Below are positions 8,188 to 16,282 of a DNA stretch of 51,218 nucleotides, piece by piece. Under the pieces are notes generated by a model, which worked only from the letters and a program-made list of their open reading frames with translations, did not search any database and was not told where the DNA came from. Within the stretch, counting starts at the first letter, position 1, and each line of letters opens with the position of its first letter. Position numbers and translations under genes: made by a program. The stretch spans positions 329-51,546 of the forward strand of contig PLLA01000031.1 in the NCBI GenBank assembly GCA_003140835.1, written 5' to 3'. Source of the stretch: Candidatus Tumulicola scandinaviensis (GTDB lineage Bacteria; Vulcanimicrobiota; Vulcanimicrobiia; Vulcanimicrobiales; Vulcanimicrobiaceae).

Positions 8188-8652
8188 ATGTCGTTACGAA
8201 TTTTAACGTTGCTAATCGCGCTGGCCTCGACCGGAGCAGCGGCACTCGCGTCGCCGGCGATGCCGCCCCTACCACCGCAACCCAAAGTGCGTCCGGTGGG
8301 AATACCGGCAGACGCGGTGCTCGTTTCGCCGTGCATCCAGGCGATGGGCGAGCACTGGGCCAACCCGAAAAACTTGCCGCTAGGGCCGATCTACGGCGTG
8401 TATCAGAGCAAGCCGGTATTCACCGAAATCATGGTCGACAAGAAAAATTTCGCCGCCGGAAAGAGCTACCTCGACGTTTTGAAGCCGCTGCCCGGATACG
8501 CGATCGATCACGTCGACGTCGAGTACGTTCCGTACGGCCACGCCGGCTATCCGATTCCACATTACGACATTCACGCGTATTACGTCGGGCATTCGGTTCA
8601 CGAGACGTTTTGCCCCAGCGGCGAGAAAGAGTTGACGGCCCCAAGCTCGTAA
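8188..8652 (+). CDS. Secreted protein, TTHB210-like (DUF5602) family
   Basis: 154 residues with a clear signal peptide (MSLRILTLLIALASTGAAAL) and AGGGAG just upstream of the ATG. The mature part contains C-I-Q-A-M-G-E-H-W-A-N-P, G-P-I-Y-G-V-Y-Q, then D-H-V-D-V-E-Y-V-P-Y-G-H-A-G-Y-P-I-P-H-Y-D-I-H-A-Y-Y, a His-rich block typical of the TTHB210-like family. Function is unknown; the clustered His could bind a metal. It lies 10 bases after the beta-lactamase-fold gene. The family assignment is from memory of this motif and is moderately sure. Confidence 0.7.
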   Translation: MSLRILTLLIALASTGAAALASPAMPPLPPQPKVRPVGIPADAVLVSPCIQAMGEHWANPKNLPLGPIYGVYQSKPVFTEIMVDKKNFAAGKSYLDVLKPLPGYAIDHVDVEYVPYGHAGYPIPHYDIHAYYVGHSVHETFCPSGEKELTAPSS

Positions 8653-8697
8653 TCTCGCGCGCGTAACGACCTTCTACGCGTTGGAGAGGATCCGGTA

Positions 8698-9057
8698 ATG
8701 GCAAACCAAGTCGTACATTTCGAAGTGATCGGGCAGGACCCGGCGGCGCTGCGAAGCTTTTACGCACAGGCGTTCGACTGGGAAGTCGGTCCACCCATGG
8801 CCGAGGCGCAGGGCTACGCGATGGCGCGCCCGCGCGGTGAAGGCGGGATCGCGGGCGGCATCGGAGGCGGAACGGAAGGTTACGGCGGACACGTAATGTT
8901 CTACGTCGAGACGCCCGATCTGGACGCTACCCTCGAGAAGATCGAATCGCTGGGCGGCAAGACCATGATGCCTCCCGATAAGGTGCCGGGCGGCCCGACG
9001 TTCGCACTCTTTACCGATCCCGAAGGCCACGTCATCGGGCTGGTTAAAACCGAGTAA
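8698..9057 (+). CDS. VOC (glyoxalase/bleomycin-resistance fold) family protein
   Basis: 119 residues forming two beta-alpha-beta-beta-beta modules. It opens VVHFEVIGQDPAALRSFY with a His ligand in the first strand, and ends FALFTDPEGHVIGLV, where the Glu of D-P-E-G-H is the usual second-module metal ligand. A Gly-rich loop (GGIAGGIGGGTEGYGG) separates the modules. VOC proteins include lyases, dioxygenases and resistance proteins; the substrate cannot be told. AGAGG lies upstream of the ATG. A soluble cytoplasmic location is expected. Confidence 0.88.
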   Translation: MANQVVHFEVIGQDPAALRSFYAQAFDWEVGPPMAEAQGYAMARPRGEGGIAGGIGGGTEGYGGHVMFYVETPDLDATLEKIESLGGKTMMPPDKVPGGPTFALFTDPEGHVIGLVKTE

Positions 9058-9137
9058 CCGCGCGAATTGCGACCTTTGCGGCGGCCGGCACTACAATTTG
9101 CCGCCCGTGCAGATCGCACGGTGAATGGAGCATCACG

Positions 9138-9329
9138 ATGCCGCGTAAGGTCATTGATTGCCGCGAGTTCCCGAGCGAATCGAAATGCACGGTGGCCATG
9201 GCTGCCGACACGACCGACGAGTTGCTCGAAGCGGCGACCCGCCACGCCGTTGACAAGCACGGACACACCGACACGCCCGAGCTACGCGATCAGATACGCC
9301 AAGGGATCAAAGAAGGCGCCTTGACGTAG
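9138..9329 (+). CDS. DUF1059 family small protein
   Basis: 63 residues, MPRKVIDCREFPSESKCTVA, followed by the T-D-E-L-L-E-A-A-x-x-H-A-V-x-x-H-G-H pattern and E-L-R-D-Q-I-R-x-x-I-K. This is the full-length layout of the DUF1059 family: a CRE..P...C motif with a H-x-x-x-x-H-G segment, perhaps metal binding. Function is unknown. GGAG precedes the ATG by nine bases. It stands alone between the VOC gene and the tandem secreted proteins. Confidence 0.85.
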   Translation: MPRKVIDCREFPSESKCTVAMAADTTDELLEAATRHAVDKHGHTDTPELRDQIRQGIKEGALT

Positions 9330-9408
9330 TCACCGGGCTTTTGCACCGGGCGTTTAGGGGAGTGACCCCAAAGGCCGTCAAAACGCCTTTCGCCTAGGAG
9401 GGCCGTGT

Positions 9409-9855
9409 GTGAACCGTTCGTCTCGCCATCGACTCGTCAGCTTTGCAGTTGCTTTCGCTGTGAGTGCGGCGCTGCTCACCGCGGCGGCGCCCGCCGAAAT
9501 CGAAATGGTCATCGGTGCTCGCACCACCGTACCGAACGAACCCGTGAGCGCTTGCAGCGCGAAGGCAAAGACGGCCTTGAACGCGGTCCTTCAAAACGCG
9601 TTCGAAGCCGGTGACGGAACGGGTCAATGGCTGGCCTACGGACCGCTCGACAGCTCCGGCCACTCCTCGGCCACCGCCGCCATTCACTGTTACCCGGTCG
9701 ACACCGGCTACTACGTCACGTTTACATGCGCGGTCGAGGTTCCACCGAATCCGGATACGGCGACCAATCTGTGCGCCAAACTTGCGGCGGCGTTTCCCGC
9801 TCAAAAAACCGCCTCGATAACGACGCCGGTGCGCGGAGGTGTGCGGTGGCGTTAG
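9409..9855 (+). CDS. Secreted Cys-containing protein, tandem copy 1
   Basis: 148 residues from GTG, with AGGAGG six bases upstream. It has a signal peptide (hydrophobic FAVAFAVSAALL, cleavage near APA). The mature domain has ACSAKAKTALNAVLQNAF, a G-x-W-L-A-Y-G-P-L block and Y-Y-V-T-F-T-C-A-V-E-V-P-x-N-P with four conserved cysteines, likely two disulfides. I do not recognise the family. The next gene encodes a clear paralogue (same Cys spacing, SAKAKTAL, VTFTC, P-x-N-P) and overlaps this one by 10 bases, so they form a translationally coupled pair from a tandem duplication. Confidence 0.75.
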   Translation: MNRSSRHRLVSFAVAFAVSAALLTAAAPAEIEMVIGARTTVPNEPVSACSAKAKTALNAVLQNAFEAGDGTGQWLAYGPLDSSGHSSATAAIHCYPVDTGYYVTFTCAVEVPPNPDTATNLCAKLAAAFPAQKTASITTPVRGGVRWR

Positions 9856-10511
9856 CCTTTGGCCGTCGTCGCCGGCTCTGCGCGGGCGCGTTCGTTCTCA
9901 CTGCGCTGCTGTGCGTCTCGGCGGCGCCGGCGGCGGTCGAAATGTCGACCGGCATCCGGTACGTCATCCCGAGCGGCTCGGCCGACGACTGCAGCGCAAA
10001 AGCCAAAACCGCGCTCACCGCATATCTGCAAAACGTCACCGAGCAATCGACGGGCGGCGGCGAATGGGTTGCCACCGGGCCACTCGGCGTCACCGGACCG
10101 TCCACGGCTGCCGCCGTCGTTCGGTGCAATGCGGTTGGGAAAGGTTACGTCGTAACCTTTACCTGCGTCGTGCAGATACCCGGGAATCCGTATCCCGCTG
10201 ATGCGTTGTGCCTCGACATCGCCCACAACTTTTCCGGAAAGCCAGTCAAACCGCTTCCCAGCCCGACGCCGATTCCGACGGGTTGTACGACGGCAAGCCT
10301 CGTTGGCACGTGGACGGCGGACGACAAACCGGGACTGACGCTGCAGATGGACGTAAACGGCGGGTTAACCGATAGCGACGGCGTCTCAGGAAACTGGGGC
10401 CTCTACGGAAACACCGTGACCCTCACCTATTACGGAACGCACACGATGACGATCACGTCCGACGGGAAACGCATCCACGGCGGCGGGTACGCCTTCACGC
10501 GAAAGTGCTGA
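9846..10511 (+). CDS. Secreted Cys-containing protein, tandem copy 2 with C-terminal beta domain
   Basis: 221 residues from GTG 9846, with GGAGGT five bases upstream, overlapping copy 1 by 10 bases. Signal peptide: hydrophobic AFVLTALLCVSAAPA. The first domain matches copy 1: D-C-S-A-K-A-K-T-A-L, G-x-W-V-A-T-G-P-L, GYVVTFTCVVQIPGNPYP, C-L-D-I. After a Pro-rich linker (KPLPSPTPIPTGC) it carries an extra domain of about 70 residues, VGTWTADDKPGLTLQMDVNG to KRIHGGGYAFTRKC, with the strand pattern of small lipocalin-like proteins. Copy 1 lacks this domain. Function is unknown; an envelope ligand-binding role is possible. Confidence 0.75.
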   Translation: MALAFGRRRRLCAGAFVLTALLCVSAAPAAVEMSTGIRYVIPSGSADDCSAKAKTALTAYLQNVTEQSTGGGEWVATGPLGVTGPSTAAAVVRCNAVGKGYVVTFTCVVQIPGNPYPADALCLDIAHNFSGKPVKPLPSPTPIPTGCTTASLVGTWTADDKPGLTLQMDVNGGLTDSDGVSGNWGLYGNTVTLTYYGTHTMTITSDGKRIHGGGYAFTRKC

Positions 10512-11683
10512 GGCGCTCGCTGCCGTAAACCCATGCCCCCGCGCGCATAGTTGCCGTCACGGCGGCGAGATGCTCGATGCGATCGGCAGGGTCGGCATCG
10601 AGGATCGCGACATCGGCTTGGAAACCGGGAGCGATTTGCCCCAGACGGTCCGCGCAGCCAAAGCGCTTGGCCGGAAGGCTCGTTAACGACGCGAGAATCG
10701 CGTCGAAGCTCAGGCCGGCTTCAGCCATCAAGCGGTATTCCAGCGTCGGATCGCAGTCGACGGCGCCGAGATCGGTTCCGAACAACACCGCTCCGCCGGC
10801 GTCACACCACGAACGTACCTGGTGCACCGCCGTCTGCACGACCCCGGTCGCGCACCGAGACGCGGTCGTGGCGCAGAACGTCGTGCCACAGTTTAAGCGT
10901 CGGGACGAGCGCGCATTCTCGCAATCGTGCTTCGGAGAGCAGCGCTCCGTCCCAATCACCCGAGCCCGGAGTCGTGTGTGCGACGACGTCGGCACCGGCG
11001 CGCATCGCCGCGAGCGCGTCGTCGGCCGTATTCGGATGAACGAAGACGGGACGTCCGGCGCCGTGCGCGATCTCGACGGCAGCCTCGATCGCGCCGGCGG
11101 CAAGCGTGAGGCCCCGCTGCGACGACTCAAACAGTTTAATGCCGTCGCTACCCTTGGCGACGAGCTTCCGAGCACACTCGGCCGTCTCCGAGGCATTTCG
11201 AACTTCGGGAAGCGGCGTTTCCATCATCCCCATAACCCGGCAAACGTCGGCCGAAGGAAGCGCATCCGGCGGAACGAGCCCTTCGCCGGTCGAGTAAATT
11301 CGCGGGCCGGAAACTTCACCGGCTTCGATGCGTTTTCGAAGTTCGATCGTGTTCTCCCAAAGCGACGAGAGATCGAAGACGTTCGTAAACCCGTACCGCG
11401 TAAAATCGAGAAGCTGCCGCTGCAGATCGTGCGCGGGTATGGCGGCGGCGTCGCTCCACTTGCGCTCGAAGAAATGCACGTGGCTGTTCCAAAACGCCGC
11501 GGTCATGAAGCGGCCGGAACAATCGAACACCGTGACGCCGGCGGGGATACGCACGTTTGCGCGCGTTCCAACCTCGAGAATCTCCGAACCGCTTACCAGA
11601 ACGACGGCGTCGCGAATCGGCGTCTGCTCGGGAGCGGCATAGAGCGTACCGCCAACGAGGGCAATGCCAGGGGCCGCGGGCAA
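10495..11683 (-). pseudogene. Amidohydrolase (imidazolonepropionase-like), frameshifted by one base
   Basis: Two overlapping frames make one amidohydrolase of about 395 residues. The first gives G-G-T-L-Y-A, N-S-H-V-H-F-F (the H-x-H metal site), V-F-V-H-P-N, V-V-A-H-T-T-P and L-K-L-W-H-D-V-L-R-H-D-R-V-S-V. The second continues V-V-Q-T-A-V-H-Q-V-R-S-W, A-G-G-A-V-L-F-G-T-D-L-G (catalytic Asp) and the C-terminal beta sandwich. The switch falls at a run of four C at about 10842-10845; with three, the frame is restored. All metal-site residues remain, so an assembly error is likelier than a dead gene. A TTG start lies 4 bases after the uppS stop, making it the last gene of that operon. Substrate is unknown. 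Confidence 0.8.
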
Positions 11684-11686
11684 CAG

Positions 11687-12379
11687 TTACGTTCCGTAGC
11701 GGCGCTGTCGCAGCGCGAACGCGTCGAGGGCCGCCTGCAAATGCGTTTCGTCAAAATCCGGCCAGTACGTTTTGGTCGCCCAAAACTCGGCATAAGCTGC
11801 CTGAAAGAGCAGAAAGTTCGAAAGACGCAGCTCGCCGCCGGTGCGAATAACCAGATCGGGATCGGGGAGTCCGGCAGTATACAGCCGGCTTTGAACCGCA
11901 TCCTCGTCGATCGAGTCCGCATCGCGCAAGCCTCCGCTCACCTCGCGAACGAGCGCGCGCACGGCATCGCCGATTTCGCGCCGGCTACCGTAATCGATCG
12001 CCAAGTTGAGCGTGATGCCGTTGTTATGGGCCGTTTCGGCGACCAAATCTTCGAGGGCCGCAAACGTCCGCGATGGCAAGCGCTCGTTGCGTCCGCACAG
12101 GCGCACGCGAACCTCTTCCTTCGCCAGCGCGCGCAACTCGCCGCGCGCCGCTCGCGCGCACAACTTCATCAAGAGGTCGACCTCCGAGGCTGGGCGGCTC
12201 CAGTTTTCTTCCGAAAACGCGTAGGCCGTGACGACCTGAATCTGCGCCTGGCGGGCGACGCGAAGGATACGCCGCAGGGCGGTGACGCCGCGTTGATATC
12301 CGCAAGCAATCGGCAAATCGCGATCGGTCGCCCAGCGCCGGTTGCCGTCCATGATGATGGCGACGTGTCGTGGCGTCAT
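11687..12379 (-). CDS. uppS: Undecaprenyl diphosphate synthase (cis-prenyltransferase)
   Basis: 230 residues. It condenses isopentenyl diphosphate units onto farnesyl diphosphate to make the C55 carrier lipid for peptidoglycan and other wall polymers. Motifs: HVAIIMDGNRRWA (catalytic Asp), A-F-S-E-E-N-W-x-R-P, N-L-A-I-D-Y-G-S-R-R-E-I, D-P-D-L-V-I-R-T-G-G-E-x-R-L-S-N-F-L-L-F-Q, and E-F-W. The start ATG overlaps the stop of the winged-helix regulator gene (ATGA). It is not near the usual frr/cdsA/dxr neighbours but in a regulator-controlled operon, so it may be an accessory or specially regulated copy. Confidence 0.93.
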   Translation of the reverse strand: MTPRHVAIIMDGNRRWATDRDLPIACGYQRGVTALRRILRVARQAQIQVVTAYAFSEENWSRPASEVDLLMKLCARAARGELRALAKEEVRVRLCGRNERLPSRTFAALEDLVAETAHNNGITLNLAIDYGSRREIGDAVRALVREVSGGLRDADSIDEDAVQSRLYTAGLPDPDLVIRTGGELRLSNFLLFQAAYAEFWATKTYWPDFDETHLQAALDAFALRQRRYGT

Positions 12380-12741
12380 GTCGTTGCCAGCTTTCGCGGC
12401 GAGACCGTGGACTGCGAGCGCTCGTGCACGTCACGAACGACCGATTCGAGTTCGTCGACATACGCGAGAAATCGCTGACGGCCGCGCTTGGTGATGCGGT
12501 AGAGCGTCTGCGGTCGTCCGCTGCCGCGCTGTTTTTCAGTCGTGACGATGCCGAGATCCGCCAGCGCATGTACGTGGCGATTGAGATTTCCGTCGGTGAG
12601 GTCGCAGGCCGCCTGGAGATCGCTAAAGCTGAGTCCGTCGGGATGGGCGATCAGGCACGTGCAAATCGCCAGCCGTCCGCGCTCGTGGAAGATGCGCTCC
12701 AAGCCGGGATAGGAAAACGGCGCTTCGCGATCGGCGCTCAT
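12376..12741 (-). CDS. Winged-helix transcriptional regulator (ArsR/MarR-like HTH_34 type)
   Basis: 121 residues from ATG 12739-12741. It has LERIFHERGRLAICTCLIAH, then L-S-F-S-D-L-Q-A-A-C-D-L-T-D-G-N-L-N-R-H-V-H-A-L (helix-turn-helix recognition region) and G-S-G-R-P-Q-T-L-Y-R-I-T-K-R-G-R-Q-R-F (wing). This layout belongs to small PadR/ArsR-like regulators (HTH_34). The gene overlaps the membrane protein gene upstream and uppS downstream by 4 bases each. A 21-bp palindrome at 13357-13377, just upstream of the operon, is a plausible binding site for this dimeric repressor; autoregulation is inferred. Its signal is unknown. Confidence 0.85.
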   Translation of the reverse strand: MSADREAPFSYPGLERIFHERGRLAICTCLIAHPDGLSFSDLQAACDLTDGNLNRHVHALADLGIVTTEKQRGSGRPQTLYRITKRGRQRFLAYVDELESVVRDVHERSQSTVSPRKLATT

Positions 12742-13337
12742 GCCGTTCGACCTTGCCAAATGAGAACCCCGATGGCAATCTGACCGACGCCGAAGCCGAG
12801 CGGCATTACCCACCAGGCGAGCGCAAACGCCGCGAGCTGCGTCACCAAAAAAAGCAACGCGAGGCCGCCGAAGGCAAAGGTTATCGGAAGCGTCGAGGCC
12901 GGGATCACGCCGCGTGACGCAAACAAGCCGAGCGCGTAGAGAGCAAACCAAGTGCCGGGCAGCAACGCATAATCGGCGCGTTCGACGAGCGCCATCGTCA
13001 AGGCGCCGCCGAGCAGGACGCTCGGCGCAATCGAGCGTGCGGCGGAACGAAACTGGCTTTGCGCGCCCGGCCCACGGTTCTTCAGCGCCCAGACGGCGAC
13101 CGTGCCGTAGTTGAGCGCCAGTGCGACCGCGAGACACGTCATCCAAATGGCGACGTATGCACCTAGCGCCTCAGGCGTCTTGGGCAGCGGCGCGAGCTGA
13201 AACTGCACGTAGCCGGCAATCAAAGCGCCCGCGCCGCTGACGATCGCCGCCGGCCCCGAATACCCCTCAAATCGCTGGACGTGGGCTAACCGATCGCGTA
13301 CTTCCGCAAGGTCGGAGAGCGCCCGCTGGAGATCCAT
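12738..13337 (-). CDS. Integral membrane protein, first gene of the uppS operon
   Basis: 199 residues from ATG 13337 (AGGG upstream; a GTG at 13349 would add four residues). An N-terminal amphipathic segment (LQRALSDLAEVRDRLAHVQRFEG) precedes about six hydrophobic segments, with G-P-A-A-I-V-S-G-A-G-A-L-I-A-G, A-I-W-M-T-C-L-A-V-A-L-A-L and A-F-A-L-A-W-W-V-M-P-L-G-F-G-V-G-Q. I do not recognise a characterised family. Pairing of such a protein with a small winged-helix regulator is a recurrent arrangement in bacterial genomes, and the regulator may respond to the membrane state it affects. Confidence 0.75.
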   Translation of the reverse strand: MDLQRALSDLAEVRDRLAHVQRFEGYSGPAAIVSGAGALIAGYVQFQLAPLPKTPEALGAYVAIWMTCLAVALALNYGTVAVWALKNRGPGAQSQFRSAARSIAPSVLLGGALTMALVERADYALLPGTWFALYALGLFASRGVIPASTLPITFAFGGLALLFLVTQLAAFALAWWVMPLGFGVGQIAIGVLIWQGRTA

Positions 13338-13356
13338 CGTTCCCTTCACTTTGCAC

Positions 13357-13377
13357 TACAAAGTCACTGTCTTTGTA
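13357..13377. promoter_or_regulatory. 21-bp palindromic operator upstream of the uppS operon
   Basis: Arms TACAAAG and CTTTGTA are perfect and separated by seven bases that are themselves partly symmetric, so 9 of 10 possible pairs match around one central base. It lies 19 bases upstream of the ATG of the first operon gene. On the minus strand its edge forms a -10-like TACAAA (13372-13377), 17 bases from a weak -35-like TTGCGC (13395-13400), so a bound regulator would cover the promoter. Confidence 0.65.
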
Positions 13378-13576
13378 CCACAGAGCGGGGCGCGGCGCAA
13401 GGGCCTTTGCTCCCGAAAGCAGGTTTCGGCGAGCCGGCACGACGGCTTGCGCAAGGGTAGCATCAAAAAAGGCTCAAATGTTCGGGATGCGAAGTCCGCG
13501 CCGATTGAACTTCGGAACCGCGCGATGAATGATAGTGGTCGGAATCTTGCCACCCCGCCTCGAAAGATGTCGCTCT

Positions 13577-15655
13577 ATGATGGATAGGACCGTTCGCATC
13601 GTCTCGGCGATGCTCGCAATGCTGATGGTTCCCTTGGCGATCGGCGCCGCCCCCGCCGAAACGGTGCCGCTTCAGCCCGCTCGCCCTACGCAAATCGATT
13701 GGAATCTTACGCCCGAGCAGATTGCGTCGACGTGCTCCGCACAAATCGCCGATTTTGATGCTTCCGTTAAGCGGATTATGGCACTGCGTAGCCCGCGTAC
13801 GTTCCAGAACACGCTGCTTCCGCTGGAAAACGCCGAGTCCGATTTGAACGACCGCTTGGTGGCGCAAGGGTTCCTCTTCAATATGGCGGTGGACAAGCGC
13901 GTACGCGACGCATCGGATCGCTGCAATATCTCCCAGAGCAACTACTTTGCAGTGTTCGGAGCGCGGCCGGACGTCTATCGCGCGTTGGTTGAGGTTCAAC
14001 GCAGCCAAACGGCCAGGACGGTGGCCGACAAGAAGCTGCTCGAGTATTATCTCGTCAGCGCGCGCCGGTCCGGCGCGGCGCTATCGCCGGACAAACGCAA
14101 GACCTTCATTGCCCTATCCGACCAGTTGACCGCTCTGAGCAGCAAATGGCAAGAAGCGCTCAACAACGATGCGACGACGATGACGATCACTGCCGATCAA
14201 GCCCAGAGCTTACCGGCGGGATTGGTAAACGCGTTGACGCACAACGCCGACGGCACTTATACCGTTAAGGTCAACGAGAGCACGGTTACGCCGTTCCTGC
14301 AAAACCAGCGCGACGCGACAGCCCGGAAGGCTTATTTCGTGGCGTACAACAACCGCGCCGTGTCCAACGTCGCGGTGCTCGAAGCGGCCATCGACGTGCG
14401 CTACCGCCTCGCCCGGCTGCTCGGATTCGATTCGTGGGCCGCCTATCAGCTGGCCAATCGCATGGCCCAGACGCCCGCACGCGTTTTCTCGTTCGAGCGT
14501 TCTCTGGACTCACAACTCATGCCGCAAGCCAAGCGCGACCTGGCGAATTGGGCTGCGCTCAGGGCGCAGGACACGGGCGATTCGAAAGCGCCCATCGAGC
14601 CGTGGGACGTTACGTACTATTACAACCAACTCATCAAAACGAAGTACTCGGTGGACAACGAGCAAATCCGGCAGTATTTTCCGGTTGACGTCGTCATCGA
14701 CCGCATTATGAACCTGTACCACAAGATTCTCGGTGTAACGTTCGTGAAGGTCGCCGATCCAAACGCGTGGGCGCCGGACGTCATTAGCTACAACGTGTTC
14801 GACACAAGAACTGGACGGTTCATCGGCACCACGTATTTTGATCTCTATCCGCGGCCCGGCAAGTTCTCGCACTTCGCAAACTGGCCGCTCGTACCGGCGC
14901 GACGCCTTGCCGATGGAAGCTATCGCCCGCCGGTCACCGCCATCTTAGGCAATTGGCCGCGTCCGGCTCCCGACGCACCCGCATTACTTTCGCATCAGGA
15001 CGTTATCACGTTTTTCCACGAGTTCGGGCACAACTTAGCGGCCCTGCTCGCAACCGCTCCGTACGAAACGCTGAGTGCCGGATTCCGTCAGGATTTCGTC
15101 GAGGCGCCTTCGCAAATGCTTGAAAACTTCATGTGGGAGCCGGCTATTCTCAAGGAAGTCAGTTCCAACGTGACCACCGGCGCGCCGCTACCCGACGACC
15201 TGATCGCAAAGATGATCGCGGCGCGCTACGTCGACGAGGCGTATTTCACGATCGGCCAAATCAAGCTGGGAATGGTCGACATGGCCTATCACTCGACCGG
15301 TCCGCACGTCGATACGACGGCCGTGTGGGCTCAGGTTTCGTCCGAGTATACGCCGCTCGCGATGGTTTCGGGAACCCATCCGCAAGCATCGTTCGTACAT
15401 CTGTTCGGCTACGACGCCGGCTACTACAGCTATTTGTGGGCGCTGGTGTACGCGCAAGATATGTTCACGGCGTTCAAAAACGGCGGCTTGGAAAACCCCG
15501 CGGTCGGGCAACGCTACCGCGAGACGATTTTGGCGCCGGCACGCACCTACGAACCCGACGTCGAGGTTACCAATTTCTTGGGACGGCCGATGAGCACCGA
15601 CGCCTTCTACAAGCAGTTTGTGACCGCGCCGGAGCCGACGCCGACGCCGCAATAA
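13577..15655 (+). CDS. Secreted M3 family metallopeptidase (thimet oligopeptidase-like)
   Basis: 692 residues. A signal peptide (RIVSAMLAMLMVPLAIGAAPA) suggests periplasmic location, unlike cytoplasmic PrlC/PepF. The M3 zinc site is F-F-H-E-F-G-H-N-L-A-A-L-L at about 481-493 (HEFGH at 481-485), with the third ligand Glu in the downstream DFVEAPSQMLENF block. The C-terminus has F-G-Y-D-A-G-Y-Y-S-Y-L-W-A and F-Y-K-Q-F-V, as in M3 enzymes. It would trim short peptides. ATG 13577 begins the signal peptide; no strong ribosome binding site is seen. A bidirectional terminator follows the gene. Confidence 0.92.
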   Translation: MMDRTVRIVSAMLAMLMVPLAIGAAPAETVPLQPARPTQIDWNLTPEQIASTCSAQIADFDASVKRIMALRSPRTFQNTLLPLENAESDLNDRLVAQGFLFNMAVDKRVRDASDRCNISQSNYFAVFGARPDVYRALVEVQRSQTARTVADKKLLEYYLVSARRSGAALSPDKRKTFIALSDQLTALSSKWQEALNNDATTMTITADQAQSLPAGLVNALTHNADGTYTVKVNESTVTPFLQNQRDATARKAYFVAYNNRAVSNVAVLEAAIDVRYRLARLLGFDSWAAYQLANRMAQTPARVFSFERSLDSQLMPQAKRDLANWAALRAQDTGDSKAPIEPWDVTYYYNQLIKTKYSVDNEQIRQYFPVDVVIDRIMNLYHKILGVTFVKVADPNAWAPDVISYNVFDTRTGRFIGTTYFDLYPRPGKFSHFANWPLVPARRLADGSYRPPVTAILGNWPRPAPDAPALLSHQDVITFFHEFGHNLAALLATAPYETLSAGFRQDFVEAPSQMLENFMWEPAILKEVSSNVTTGAPLPDDLIAKMIAARYVDEAYFTIGQIKLGMVDMAYHSTGPHVDTTAVWAQVSSEYTPLAMVSGTHPQASFVHLFGYDAGYYSYLWALVYAQDMFTAFKNGGLENPAVGQRYRETILAPARTYEPDVEVTNFLGRPMSTDAFYKQFVTAPEPTPTPQ

Positions 15656-15710
15656 AGCGCGGTCGCGGGGCGCGCGGCGCGTTTCGCCGGCCATCGCGAC
15701 TGGAAGCCTT

Positions 15711-15743
15711 AAAAGAGCCCGGCGAATCTCGCCGGGCTCTTTT
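15711..15743. terminator. Bidirectional intrinsic terminator between M3 peptidase and ssb
   Basis: A 15-bp perfect stem (AAAAGAGCCCGGCGA with TCGCCGGGCTCTTTT, loop ATC). It has T-runs on both strands, which suits the convergent genes on each side. Confidence 0.92.
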
Positions 15744-15773
15744 CAACTTGCATACTTGCTCTTTTTTAGAACG

Positions 15774-16235
15774 CTAGAACGGAATCTCGTCGTCGAGGTC
15801 GTCGCCGAACGCGTCACCACCCGACGATGCAGCCGGCGCGGCCGCGCCCGAACGGCTCCCACCGTTATAGCCTCCGCCGGCATCGCCGCCTTCGTCTCCA
15901 CCGCTGCCGCCGGCATCGCGCCGCGAGCCGAGCATCTGCATATTGTCGATGACCACCTCGGTGGCTTTGCGCTTGTTACCGTCTTTGTCGTCGTACGAGC
16001 GAATCACGAGACGGCCCTCGACCAGGGCGTTCATACCCTTCTTGAGATACGTGTTGCAGGTTTCTCCAAGGCGATCCCATGCGACGATGTCGACGAACGT
16101 CGTCTCTTCGCGGTTGCGCGGATTGTTGACCGCGAGGCTAAACTTGGTGACTCCTTTGCCCGATTGCGTGTAACGAATCTCCGGGTCGCGCGTTAGGTTA
16201 CCGACCAGGATCACGCGGTTGTACGAACCTGCCAT
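15774..16235 (-). CDS. ssb: Single-stranded DNA-binding protein
   Basis: 153 residues. OB fold: N-R-V-I-L-V-G-N-L-T-R-D-P-E-I-R-Y, F-S-L-A-V-N, E-T-T-F-V-D-I-V-A-W, A-L-V-E-G-R-L. A Gly/Ser-rich disordered tail ends in DDEIPF, the acidic peptide that recruits repair and replication partners. It coats single-stranded DNA in replication, repair and recombination. It follows rpsF by 47 bases. The operon stops here at the bidirectional terminator rather than continuing into rpsR, which lies about 13 kb further along the same strand. Confidence 0.97.
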   Translation of the reverse strand: MAGSYNRVILVGNLTRDPEIRYTQSGKGVTKFSLAVNNPRNREETTFVDIVAWDRLGETCNTYLKKGMNALVEGRLVIRSYDDKDGNKRKATEVVIDNMQMLGSRRDAGGSGGDEGGDAGGGYNGGSRSGAAAPAASSGGDAFGDDLDDEIPF

Positions 16236-16282
16236 CGCTTACTCTCTTTCGCTTATTATGGAACGGTTGCGGACGCGAGGGG

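Noticed and set aside
10577-12478. A 633-codon plus-strand frame opposite the amidohydrolase and uppS genes
   Set aside because: It lies antisense to conserved proteins, is full of Arg/Gly/Ala runs and has no family motif; it is an artefact of high-GC codon use.
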